The notes: a model not told the origin generated them from the sequence alone. Numbered from the stretch's first letter, positions 8,716 to 14,401 are shown. The stretch: DNA of 15,159 nt from JBNJGT01 sp964473285 (GCA_964473285.1 CAYYOI010000037.1:1-15159); one strand, 5' to 3'. Numbers and translations are program-made.

Positions 8716-9337
8716 TTCTTTTAAAGATCTAAGATAAAAAAAGTATAATTCATTTGTAGTATTTATTTTCTATATTGCAAGGATTAAATACGCTCAACCC
8801 TATACCGACCCTATAAAATACATAACAAAAGGAATATTCCAAAAAATAGATACAAATATTCTTTAATAAAATATTTTATAATATAAATTCTTTTTAACAA
8901 TATAATTTAACATAGATTAGACGAATACAGAAACCCGCTTCAAAAGGAAAGCTACAGACATCAATTTCAAAAGAGCAAAACAAGAACTGTCACTTCAAAA
9001 AAAAGACAAAAACCAACCAAAAAGCAAAAACCTTCTAAAGATCCAGATAAAAGAGCAAACAATCAAATAACCCAAAACAACAAGCCCAATCTCTGATTTT
9101 CACGCGAAAAACCCTTCATAGAACTATTAATTCTAAGACCAAACATCCGAAACAACCCAAAACTTACCTAGAACAAACCCCCAAAATTACCCAAAAAAAG
9201 GTGCATCTAATGATTATTAGATGTACTTTCTGCAAATTAGCCCTAATTTAGGCCAAAAACACGCCCAAATTTAAGAGATCTAAGAAAGAGCAAACCACTT
9301 ACCCTCAAAGAAAGATCGGCCAAAATAAGCCAAAAAA
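8716..9337. other. Non-coding AT-rich region with strong C-over-G bias
   Basis: No credible gene is visible on either strand. From about 8940 to 9200 the + strand is rich in A and C and very poor in G, for example near 9061-9110 and 9131-9195. It holds the dif-like palindrome at 9200-9227, the small inverted repeat AAATTA-GCCC-TAATTT (9234-9249) and the nonamer TTAGACGAA at 8917-8925, whose inverse TTCGTCTAA lies at 9547-9555. The minus-strand transcript of the 43-residue gene would run into this region from the right. Confidence 0.6.
9200..9227. other. dif: Candidate dif site (Xer recombination site)
   Basis: A 28-bp palindrome has the layout of Xer sites: arm GGTGCATCTAA (9200-9210), 6-bp centre TGATTA (9211-9216), arm TTAGATGTACT (9217-9227). 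The arms are inverted copies at 9 of 11 positions. Against E. coli dif as I recall it (arms GGTGCGCATAA and TTATGTTAAAT, centre TGTATA) I count 18 of 28 identical positions, including GGTGC and the inner TAA/TTA. It lies about 330 bp from the Xer-type gene. Alternatively it is the hairpin of an intrinsic terminator for the minus-strand gene at 9469-9338, because on that strand it is followed by CCTTTTTTT. Confidence 0.45.
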
Positions 9338-9469
9338 TCACATCTCTACGGCTTCAGCCTCATAGTCTAGGTCAGATGAGTCATGCGAAGAAAAAATCTC
9401 CGCACAAAGCTCATCCACATACGCATAGAACTTTTCCAGTTCCTGCGATGTCACGTCCCCCACACCCAT
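9338..9469 (-). CDS. Small acidic protein of unknown function, 43 residues
   Basis: I do not recognise this product. It begins MGVGDVTSQELEKFYAYVDE and ends acidic (DLDYEAEAVEM). It is probably helical, with one cysteine and no membrane segment. Support comes from its promoter: TTTTAAATAT on the minus strand (9491-9500) is centred 26.5 nt before the ATG, the same spacing as at the leaderless genes of this window. It is transcribed away from the Xer-type gene, with about 90 bp between the two starts. A hairpin plus T-run (9227-9193) may end its transcript. The position suggests a link to the recombinase or its regulation, but nothing in the protein proves this. It could also be a chance frame behind a TATA-like sequence. 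Confidence 0.5.
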   Translation of the reverse strand: MGVGDVTSQELEKFYAYVDELCAEIFSSHDSSDLDYEAEAVEM

Positions 9470-9490
9470 ATCAACTATTAGACATGAATC

Positions 9491-9500
9491 ATATTTAAAA
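9491..9500 (-). promoter_or_regulatory. TATA box of the 43-residue gene
   Basis: TTTTAAATAT on the minus strand, centred 26.5 nt upstream of the ATG at 9469, consistent with a leaderless transcript. Confidence 0.5.
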
Positions 9501-9530
9501 CTATCCCACACTGGACATGTGTAAAGAATA

Positions 9531-9538
9531 TTTATATA
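9531..9538 (+). promoter_or_regulatory. TATA box of the Xer-type recombinase gene
   Basis: TTTATATA, centred at 9534.5. The usual 26.5-27.5 nt spacing puts the transcript start at 9561-9562, exactly at the in-frame ATC codon. The inverted repeat GTTCG (9546-9550) / CGAAC (9564-9568) straddles this start and could be an operator. Confidence 0.65.
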
Positions 9539-9561
9539 CCAAAAAGTTCGTCTAAAATTAT

Positions 9562-10377
9562 ATCGAACCGCTCAAAAAACTGGAGGTTGAGCTCAAGCTC
9601 AGGGGTTTTTCTCAAAGGACCATAGATAGTTATAGAGCCCACACACAAAAATTTCTTGAGTTTCAGCCGGATATCACTAATGCAACCAAAGACGATATAA
9701 AAGCATTTATTGTGGACCTTATGAACGAGAAGAACTACAGTTCTGCAAGCATAAACCTTGTTATTGCAGCCCTCAAATTCTTCTTTGAATCAGTAATGGA
9801 AAAGGATATCGCAAACATAAGGCCTCCAAAGCTTGAAAAAAAGCTCCCTCACGTCCTCACAAAAGAGGAGATTAAAGCACTTATCGCTGCCCCAAAAAAT
9901 TTCAAGCATCGCTTACTGATCGAATTCCTCTACTCCTCAGGACTGCGTGTCAGCGAATGCGTCGCAATCAAGCTCGAAGACCTTAACCTCGAGGACAGGG
10001 TAGGAAAAGTGACCAAAGGGAAAGGCAGCAAAGGCCGCCACATAATCCTATCCAAGGCATTGATCGAACACATAAAAAAACACCTTGAAACCAGGAAAAA
10101 TGAAAGCATTTACCTTTTTGAGACCAAAACAGGCCATATAAGCATTCGCCAGGCACAAAAGATAGTATCAGAAGCACGAAAGAAAGCAGGCATCACAAAG
10201 CGTGTCTTCTGCCATGCCCTTAGAAGCAGCTTTGCAACTCACCTTCTTGAAGCAGGCACAGACATAAGGGTTATCCAGGAACTTCTAGGCCACACGAATC
10301 TTGCAACAACACAAAGATACACGAAAGTGAGCACAGAATTCATGAAAACCGTGGAAAGCCCTCTGGATCGGCTCTGA
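9562..10377 (+). CDS. xerA: Xer-type tyrosine recombinase, probable AUC start
   Basis: This tyrosine recombinase cuts and rejoins DNA at a short palindromic site; archaeal XerA acts on dif to resolve chromosome dimers. With the frame opened upstream it has 271 residues, normal for XerA. An N-terminal SAM-like core-binding domain (VELKLRGFSQRTIDSYRAH and on) is followed by the catalytic domain. That domain carries the complete active set: R129 in SSGLRVSE, a lysine in the KGKGSKGRH hairpin, H218 and R221 in HALRSSFATHLL, H244 in LLGHTN and the nucleophile Y253 in QRYTKV. The frame is open from the TAA at 9553, yet no ATG, GTG or TTG occurs before GTG 9712, a start that would remove half of the N-terminal domain. 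TATA spacing points to ATC at 9562. A sequencing error or a different rare start is the alternative. A mobile-element integrase is less likely because nothing else mobile adjoins it. Confidence 0.85.
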   Translation: MEPLKKLEVELKLRGFSQRTIDSYRAHTQKFLEFQPDITNATKDDIKAFIVDLMNEKNYSSASINLVIAALKFFFESVMEKDIANIRPPKLEKKLPHVLTKEEIKALIAAPKNFKHRLLIEFLYSSGLRVSECVAIKLEDLNLEDRVGKVTKGKGSKGRHIILSKALIEHIKKHLETRKNESIYLFETKTGHISIRQAQKIVSEARKKAGITKRVFCHALRSSFATHLLEAGTDIRVIQELLGHTNLATTQRYTKVSTEFMKTVESPLDRL

Positions 10378-10686
10378 ACGAATTTCTATCAAAAGATAAA
10401 AGCAAGACATACCTAAAAAGAGCAATATTTTAGAATTATTTTCTATATGGATAAGTAATATAATAATATTTTATAAAAAATAACATATTATTATCGTTAG
10501 ATTATAATATAACAAATATATGAAATAAAGGATACTAAAAGAAAACTAACAAAATAAGTATATTAAACTCTCGATTTTAGAGTAGATAGCTAAAATCAAC
10601 AAAAACACACAAAAAATACCAAAAAGTGAGACTTCAAAAACCCAGAAAGAATAATATTTTTATAGGAAATCAAAATTTTACAGTGT
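10378..10686. other. AT-rich intergenic region after xerA
   Basis: No gene is seen. It contains an AT-only inverted repeat, ATAATAATAT (10460-10469) and ATATTATTAT (10485-10494), one copy of the polar octamer (AAAAGTGAG, 10622-10630) and the promoter of the next gene. A terminator for xerA may lie here but is not distinctive. Confidence 0.5.
10657..10664 (+). promoter_or_regulatory. TATA box of the coiled-coil/winged-helix gene
   Basis: TTTTTATA centred 26.5 nt before the ATG at 10687, predicting a leaderless transcript. Confidence 0.65.
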
Positions 10687-11193
10687 ATGCAGAGGGATAA
10701 GCAGATTCGACGAGCGTTTGACAAGATCAAGCAGGAATTCGCAGATCACCTCGATGCAATAAACGCAAATACCAACGAGATACAGGTCAATTATGAGCAA
10801 TTATGCCGCCTGGAAGGCAAAGTTGACAAGCTTTCTGAAAGGATGGAAGAGATGACAATCATGCTCAGCCAGCTCTTCAACGAAGAGATACAAAACCCAG
10901 AAGAGCAATATGATGTCGACCGCCTGACAAAAAAAGAGCAGGAGATATTCCTCCTCATATACGATGAGGAAGAAACAAGCTATGAGAACCTGGCAAGAAG
11001 AGGAGGATACACTAAGTCCCTCATAATAGCCTATACAGCAAATCTCATTGCAAAAGGAGTCCCGATCCTCAAGAAATACGAGAACAACAAGGTAAAATTA
11101 TACATAGACAAGCAATTCAAGGAGATGCAGACAAAACACAACATCTTAAACATCAGTGAATGCATATCCCAAAAAGTGGGGGATCATGAGTAA
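10687..11193 (+). CDS. Coiled-coil protein with C-terminal winged-helix-like domain
   Basis: I do not recognise a named family for this 168-residue protein. Residues 1-70 are charged and heptad-like (for example EQLCRLEGKVDKLSERMEEM), which indicates a coiled coil and dimerisation. Residues 80-150 look like a winged helix: LTKKEQEIFLLIYDEEETS, then ENLARRGGYTKSLIIAYTAN as helix-turn-helix, then KGVPILKKYENNKVKLYID as wing. It is therefore probably a DNA-binding regulator or nucleoid-associated factor. It starts a + strand group and overlaps the methyltransferase start by 8 bp, so it may be co-expressed with it. The ATG at 10687 is fixed by TATA spacing. The C-terminal tail has one cysteine and no further domain. 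The role of the coiled coil is inferred from sequence pattern only. Confidence 0.75.
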   Translation: MQRDKQIRRAFDKIKQEFADHLDAINANTNEIQVNYEQLCRLEGKVDKLSERMEEMTIMLSQLFNEEIQNPEEQYDVDRLTKKEQEIFLLIYDEEETSYENLARRGGYTKSLIIAYTANLIAKGVPILKKYENNKVKLYIDKQFKEMQTKHNILNISECISQKVGDHE

Positions 11194-11782
11194 ATCACTT
11201 GCAATAAGGCTCTCAAAATGCGAGACCTTTGTAAATCCGAAGAACGATCTTGAACAGTACCCTACTGATTCTAATGTGGCTGCAGACCTGCTCTGGAACG
11301 CCTATATGCTGGGAGATATTGAAGGCAAACGAATAGCAGACCTGGGAGCAGGGACAGGAATTTTAAGCCTTGGAGCCCTACTTCTTGGAGCAACAGAGGT
11401 TGTCCTGGTAGAAAAAGACCCTGATGCCCTGGAAATTGCTCAAAAAAACCTGAAAAGTGAGAGTTCATGGCAGGCAATCCAGGATGACATAGAAAATTTT
11501 ACAGGATCCTTTGACACAGTAATCGAAAACCCTCCCTTCGGATGCCAAAAAAAACACGCGGACCGCCCGTTTCTCGAGAAAGCGTGCCAATTAGCACCCA
11601 TCGTATACAGCCTTCATTCCAGTGAAAGCCGCGAATTCCTGCAAAAGAGAGCCCAGAAAGAAGGATTCCAGATAACTCATACCTGGAAGTACGATTTTCC
11701 CATAAAAAAGAGCAGATCTTTTCACAAGCGAAGGATACACAGGATACCAGTCATTGCAGTCCGCCTTAGGAAAACTTTTTAA
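11186..11782 (+). CDS. METTL5-like N6-adenine RNA methyltransferase
   Basis: The 198-residue protein has the SAM-binding motif ADLGAGTG at 51-58, the acidic motif II in VLVEKDPDA and the amino-methyltransferase motif NPPFG at 115-119, followed by KKHADRPFLEKA. That run, together with NPKNDLEQYPTDSN near the N-terminus, is characteristic of archaeal relatives of METTL5. METTL5 makes m6A in small-subunit rRNA in eukaryotes; archaeal targets are less well known. I chose the ATG at 11186 rather than the in-frame ATG at 11156. It is preceded by GGGGGATC, a good Shine-Dalgarno, and the residues before it do not look like the family. It overlaps the upstream gene by 8 bp. The promoter of rpoL lies in its last codons. 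Confidence 0.88.
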   Translation: MSKSLAIRLSKCETFVNPKNDLEQYPTDSNVAADLLWNAYMLGDIEGKRIADLGAGTGILSLGALLLGATEVVLVEKDPDALEIAQKNLKSESSWQAIQDDIENFTGSFDTVIENPPFGCQKKHADRPFLEKACQLAPIVYSLHSSESREFLQKRAQKEGFQITHTWKYDFPIKKSRSFHKRRIHRIPVIAVRLRKTF

Positions 11783-11783
11783 A
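11776..11783 (+). promoter_or_regulatory. TATA box of rpoL
   Basis: TTTTTAAA centred 26.5 nt before the ATG at 11806. It overlaps the stop codon of the methyltransferase gene, so rpoL has its own leaderless promoter. Confidence 0.65.
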
Positions 11784-11805
11784 CAGGCCATTATTTCTAA
11801 GACCC

Positions 11806-12075
11806 ATGGAAATCAAGGAAAATACCAAAACAAAGGTTGTCCTTAAGGCTGAGGGCTCTGATGCAACCATCTGTAACCTTCTTCGGGAAGAACTCTGGAC
11901 CGACGAGAAAGTGAAGATTGCAGGATTCAACATCGACCACCCTTTGATAGGTGAACCACAAATCATCATCGAGACCACCAGCCCACGAAAACCGCTTGAA
12001 GCCACAAAAGATGCACTTGACAGGCTTGCAAAAAGAACAACCAAGCTCTCAAAGGAATTCGCAAAGGCAAAATGA
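11806..12075 (+). CDS. rpoL: DNA-directed RNA polymerase subunit Rpo11 (RpoL, Rpb11-like)
   Basis: The 89-residue protein is the small alpha-like subunit that pairs with Rpo3 (RpoD) in the archaeal RNA polymerase assembly platform. It has the family's one-domain size and order: an N-terminal strand (EIKENTKTKVVLKAEGSD), the helix and strand TICNLLREELWTDEKVKIAGFNIDHPLIGEPQIIIET with the conserved HPL, and a long C-terminal helix (PLEATKDALDRLAKRTTKL). This gene is the best single marker that the DNA is archaeal, since bacteria lack it. It is transcribed from its own TATA box and overlaps the AMMECR1-domain gene by 4 bp (ATGA), so the two are translationally coupled. Confidence 0.93.
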   Translation: MEIKENTKTKVVLKAEGSDATICNLLREELWTDEKVKIAGFNIDHPLIGEPQIIIETTSPRKPLEATKDALDRLAKRTTKLSKEFAKAK

Positions 12076-12614
12076 ATCCCCAAGGGGGACATCTTCTTAA
12101 TTTGGCCCGAAGGGCACTTAATGCCTCAGTCAAGGGCCAGGAATATCCAAAAAGTGAGTCTTCAGAAGAGAGAGGAGTGTTTGTCACCCTCAAAAAAGAT
12201 GGAGATCTAAGGGGTTGTATAGGTTTTCCTGAACCAGTTTTTCCTTTAAAAGAAGCGATATGCAAGGCCGCAGAATCTGCTGCCCTAAAAGACCCCCGTT
12301 TTCCCCCTGTAAAACCACATGAACTTGACAAAATCACAATTGAGCTTTCTATCCTGACACTACCCCAGGAAATGACCTGCAATCCAGAGGAAAGGCCTCA
12401 AAAAGTGAGAGTTGGAACCGACGGACTGATTGTAGAGAATCCCCGTGGAAGAGGACTCCTTCTCCCCCAGGTTCCGGAAGAATTTGGCTGGGACGCAACA
12501 GAATTTCTCAGGCATACCTGTCTCAAAGCAGGCCTTCCAGAAAATGCATGGAAAGAACCTGAGACCAGGATATTCACATTCCAGGCAGAAGTGATTACAG
12601 AAAGTGAGAATTAA
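12072..12614 (+). CDS. AMMECR1-domain protein
   Basis: The 180-residue protein is a stand-alone AMMECR1 domain, found in archaea, bacteria and eukaryotes. The hallmark LRGCIG is at 46-51, after RGVFVTLKKDGD, followed by AAESAALKDPRFPPV and a long C-terminal part with GLIVENPRGRGLLLPQVPEE and WDATEFLRHTCLKAG. The conserved cysteine C49 is present. The biochemical role is not settled; some relatives occur beside MEMO and radical SAM genes, and neither lies next to it here. Its ATG overlaps the rpoL stop by 4 bp and lacks a strong Shine-Dalgarno, so it probably depends on rpoL translation. The length is normal. Confidence 0.92.
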   Translation: MNPQGGHLLNLARRALNASVKGQEYPKSESSEERGVFVTLKKDGDLRGCIGFPEPVFPLKEAICKAAESAALKDPRFPPVKPHELDKITIELSILTLPQEMTCNPEERPQKVRVGTDGLIVENPRGRGLLLPQVPEEFGWDATEFLRHTCLKAGLPENAWKEPETRIFTFQAEVITESEN

Positions 12615-12648
12615 GAATTCTTAGGGAATGAAGCCTATAGTGAAAAGT

Positions 12649-12656
12649 TTTTTATA
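12649..12656 (+). promoter_or_regulatory. TATA box of the unknown gene at 12679
   Basis: TTTTTATA centred 26.5 nt before the ATG at 12679. The sequence between them contains GATTATAGTGCCCA, also present at 7825-7838. Confidence 0.65.
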
Positions 12657-12678
12657 AGATTATAGTGCCCAAAAACCT

Positions 12679-13191
12679 ATGGCATTCATCAGGATCAAGC
12701 GTCGCCCCCTAAAAAACAAAGAAGTATGGTACGCATACCTTGTAAAGAACGTATGGGACAAGAAAAAGAACTCCTCACGCCAAGCAGTAAGCAAGTACCT
12801 TGGCAAATGCCTGGAAGGAACCCCTTCAAACAGCCTCACCTTTGAAGAATTCATCGGAAAGGACATCCCCTCATACATGCACAACCCCTCGAGCAGGATA
12901 ATAAGCGATGTTGTCCAATGGGAGATCAAAAAGCACGAATTCTCTGAAAAAGTAGCATACAAGAAAAGCAGGAAAAGCGTGTTTGCAGGCGGCTCTGAAT
13001 GCGTCCTGATGATAAATCAAGGCCATATGTGCGGCTATACCATCCGACGGTTATTCAACTTCCGCCCCAATTCACAGGACGAGCACGAAGTAGGCCTGGA
13101 ACTTGCAAAAAGATTCACTGAAGCAGGCATAAGCATACCAAAGGAACTTTTCGTAGCCTTCTTTGAGAAAGTGGCAACCATTGAGTATTGA
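12679..13191 (+). CDS. Unknown conserved-looking protein, 170 residues
   Basis: I do not recognise the full protein. Residues 1-45 (FIRIKRRPLKNKEVWYAYLV, then RQAVSKYLGK) resemble the short N-terminal beta-hairpin piece seen in IS1634-like transposases and in several small archaeal proteins, where the text ends in YLG. No transposase catalytic domain follows. The middle (IISDVVQWEIKKHEFSEKV) is helical, and the rest has GGSECVLMINQGHMCGYTIRRL with two cysteines and a histidine, then a helical end. The protein is basic and may bind nucleic acid; that is inference. It has its own leaderless promoter and is followed by uppS after 39 bp, which also has its own promoter. Nothing suggests it is broken. 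Confidence 0.75.
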   Translation: MAFIRIKRRPLKNKEVWYAYLVKNVWDKKKNSSRQAVSKYLGKCLEGTPSNSLTFEEFIGKDIPSYMHNPSSRIISDVVQWEIKKHEFSEKVAYKKSRKSVFAGGSECVLMINQGHMCGYTIRRLFNFRPNSQDEHEVGLELAKRFTEAGISIPKELFVAFFEKVATIEY

Positions 13192-13198
13192 CCAGAAA

Positions 13199-13208
13199 TT
13201 TTTTAAAT
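13199..13208 (+). promoter_or_regulatory. TATA box of the cis-prenyltransferase gene
   Basis: TTTTTTAAAT centred 27.5 nt before the ATG at 13231, just after the stop of the upstream gene. Leaderless spacing. Confidence 0.65.
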
Positions 13209-13230
13209 CCGACTGAATACATCCCCCTCA

Positions 13231-13926
13231 ATGAAGGAAGTTCGCCACATTGGGATCATAATGGATGGGAACCGCAGATTTGCGAAAAGACTCATGAGAC
13301 ATCCATCAAAGGGCCACGAATGGGGTGCAAAAAAAGTAGGAAAACTCCTTGAATGGTGCAAGGAAGTCAATGTAAAAGAGATTACCCTCTACAGCCTTTC
13401 TCTTGAAAATTTCAACAGGCCAAAAGAAGAATTTGACTATCTTATGAGCCTTTTTCGAAAAGAATTTGACAACCTTAAGGAAGATAAAAGGATATACAAT
13501 AACAAGATCAAGATACGAGCCATCGGAAGGATTCACATGCTCCCTGATGATGTTCAGGAAAAGGTTCGTGAGATCGAAGAGAGAACAAAGGACCACGACC
13601 AATACCAGATCAATTTTGCACTCGCGTACGGTGGCAGGAGCGAGATAACTGATGCTGCAAAAAAGATCGCAAAAAAAGTAAAGAATAATGAACTAGAGAT
13701 TGATGACATCGATGAAGAACTGGTCAAGAACCACCTTTACTTATCCCATGAACCAGACTTCATAATCCGCACAGGAGGAGACCATAGGACCAGCAATTTC
13801 CTGCCATACCAAAGCACATATGCTGAACTTTTCTTTCTCAACAAGATGTGGCCTGAATTCGAAAAAGAAGACCTCATGTCAATAATCCAACAGTTTCAGA
13901 TGCGTGACAGGAGGTTTGGCAAATAA
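13231..13926 (+). CDS. uppS: Cis-prenyltransferase (polyprenyl diphosphate synthase)
   Basis: The 231-residue enzyme adds isopentenyl diphosphate units in cis to an allylic diphosphate and makes the long polyprenyl carrier for glycan transfer; archaeal enzymes commonly prime with geranylgeranyl diphosphate. Motifs are complete: HIGIIMDGNRRFA at 6-18 with the metal aspartate D12, SLSLENFNRPKEE in the second conserved region, FALAYGGRSEI near 129-139, PDFIIRTGGDHRTSNFLPYQ near 176-195 with the pyrophosphate-binding arginines, and AELFF...WPEF. Length is normal for the family. A leaderless promoter fixes the start. Together with the GT4 gene in this window it fits lipid-linked glycan assembly, although they are 12 kb apart. 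Its last 31 bp overlap a small zinc-ribbon gene on the other strand. Confidence 0.95.
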   Translation: MKEVRHIGIIMDGNRRFAKRLMRHPSKGHEWGAKKVGKLLEWCKEVNVKEITLYSLSLENFNRPKEEFDYLMSLFRKEFDNLKEDKRIYNNKIKIRAIGRIHMLPDDVQEKVREIEERTKDHDQYQINFALAYGGRSEITDAAKKIAKKVKNNELEIDDIDEELVKNHLYLSHEPDFIIRTGGDHRTSNFLPYQSTYAELFFLNKMWPEFEKEDLMSIIQQFQMRDRRFGK

Positions 13927-14048
13927 CCCTCCCGCACAATCTTTGATGGCGGAAACGAAGCTCTGATAGGCTCATCAAATTGATTCAGGCACGCATGACA
14001 AAATGCATCCTGATGCTTCACCAGTTCTCCGCAATGTGGGCAATCCAT
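13896..14048 (-). CDS. Small zinc-ribbon protein, 50 residues
   Basis: The protein opens MDCPHCGELV and continues HQDAFCHACLNQFDEP, giving a four-cysteine zinc ribbon, CPHCG (C3, C6) and CHAC (C17, C20), with a short spacer as in zinc-ribbon_2-like domains. A basic/aromatic tail (SKIVREGYLPNLLSRI) follows. It probably binds zinc and either nucleic acid or a protein partner; the family is too general for a function. The gene is convergent with uppS and overlaps its 3' end by 31 bp. A TATA box at 14071-14078 lies 26.5 nt before the ATG, so a leaderless mRNA is expected. The paired cysteines plus promoter spacing make a real gene likely despite its size. Confidence 0.75.
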   Translation of the reverse strand: MDCPHCGELVKHQDAFCHACLNQFDEPIRASFPPSKIVREGYLPNLLSRI

Positions 14049-14070
14049 GACACCAGCAAATAAAGACACA

Positions 14071-14078
14071 TATATAAA
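14071..14078 (-). promoter_or_regulatory. TATA box of the zinc-ribbon gene
   Basis: TTTATATA on the minus strand, centred 26.5 nt from the ATG at 14048. The sequence is nearly symmetric, so it could also direct + strand transcription from about 14101. Confidence 0.65.
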
Positions 14079-14104
14079 GGTTCTGCATTTGTTACCCCTT
14101 TTGA

Positions 14105-14258
14105 GTTAAAAAATTCAGGTTGCCAGATGCCGGCGACAGCCCAACAGTCATCCACGGTACAAACAAAAGACAACCCGGGTCACTTGGACTGTTTGAACCT
14201 TAGGATCTACCAAAGACCAATCTTTGAGCATGTCAAACCCTTATAATTCTTGGTTCTC
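14105..14258 (-). ncRNA. Candidate structured non-coding RNA
   Basis: This stretch has no open frame of note but many complementary segments: AGGTT (14117-14121) with AACCT (14196-14200), AACAGTC (14143-14149) with GACTGTT (14187-14193), GTTGCC (14119-14124) with GGCGAC plus one wobble, CAAAGA-CCAA-TCTTTG (14211-14226), GTTTGA (14191-14196) with TCAAAC (14233-14238) and GAACC (14195-14199) with GGTTC (14252-14256). Several exclude each other, so there may be alternative folds. The minus strand is favoured: a TATA-like CTTTTATAAAATATAAG (14273-14289) lies about 26 nt before 14256, and a run of six T follows at the far end (14113-14108). It is not a tRNA, 5S, SRP or RNase P RNA by any motif I can see. 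Confidence 0.3.
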
Positions 14259-14360
14259 AAGCTCTGAAGTCTCTTATATTTTATAAAAGCGGTCTTAAGA
14301 TTTGGTATTGTGTGAGTGGTGAGAAATCTCGTTTTGCGGGCGTTATACTTTTTTCTGTAA

Positions 14361-14380
14361 GAAAAAAAGCCGAAGGCTCA
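14361..14380 (-). terminator. Intrinsic-type terminator of the ICMT-like gene
   Basis: On the minus strand, AGCC-TTC-GGCT is followed directly by a run of seven T. It lies about 20 nt after the stop of the ICMT-like gene. A hairpin plus T-run is the bacterial form, unlike the hairpin-less T tract after the PAC2 gene. Confidence 0.65.
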
Positions 14381-14401
14381 GTTCATAAACCCACCTTTCG
14401 A

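Noticed and set aside
8678..9560. CRISPR array or tandem repeats in the long intergenic region
   Set aside because: No regularly spaced direct repeats are present; only short inverted repeats and biased composition are seen.
9541..9568. 28-bp segment ending TTATATCGAAC as a dif site
   Set aside because: The right arm resembles archaeal dif arms, but the left arm does not pair with it; the palindrome at 9200-9227 fits far better.
10460..10494. AT-only inverted repeat after xerA as a dif site or terminator
   Set aside because: It is pure A/T with a 15-nt spacer, lacks the 11-6-11 layout and is expected by chance in such AT-rich DNA.
11156..11185. Earlier in-frame ATG for the methyltransferase
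   Set aside because: The ATG at 11186 has a good Shine-Dalgarno (GGGGGATC), and the family alignment begins there.
12072..12614. AMMECR1 gene plus the radical SAM gene as an AmmeMemoRadiSam system
   Set aside because: The radical SAM protein is of a different type and 4 kb away, and there is no MEMO gene in the window.
12679..13191. Unknown gene as an IS1634-like transposase fragment
   Set aside because: Only the short N-terminal hairpin resembles those proteins. No catalytic domain, terminal repeats or target duplication is visible, and the gene has its own intact promoter.
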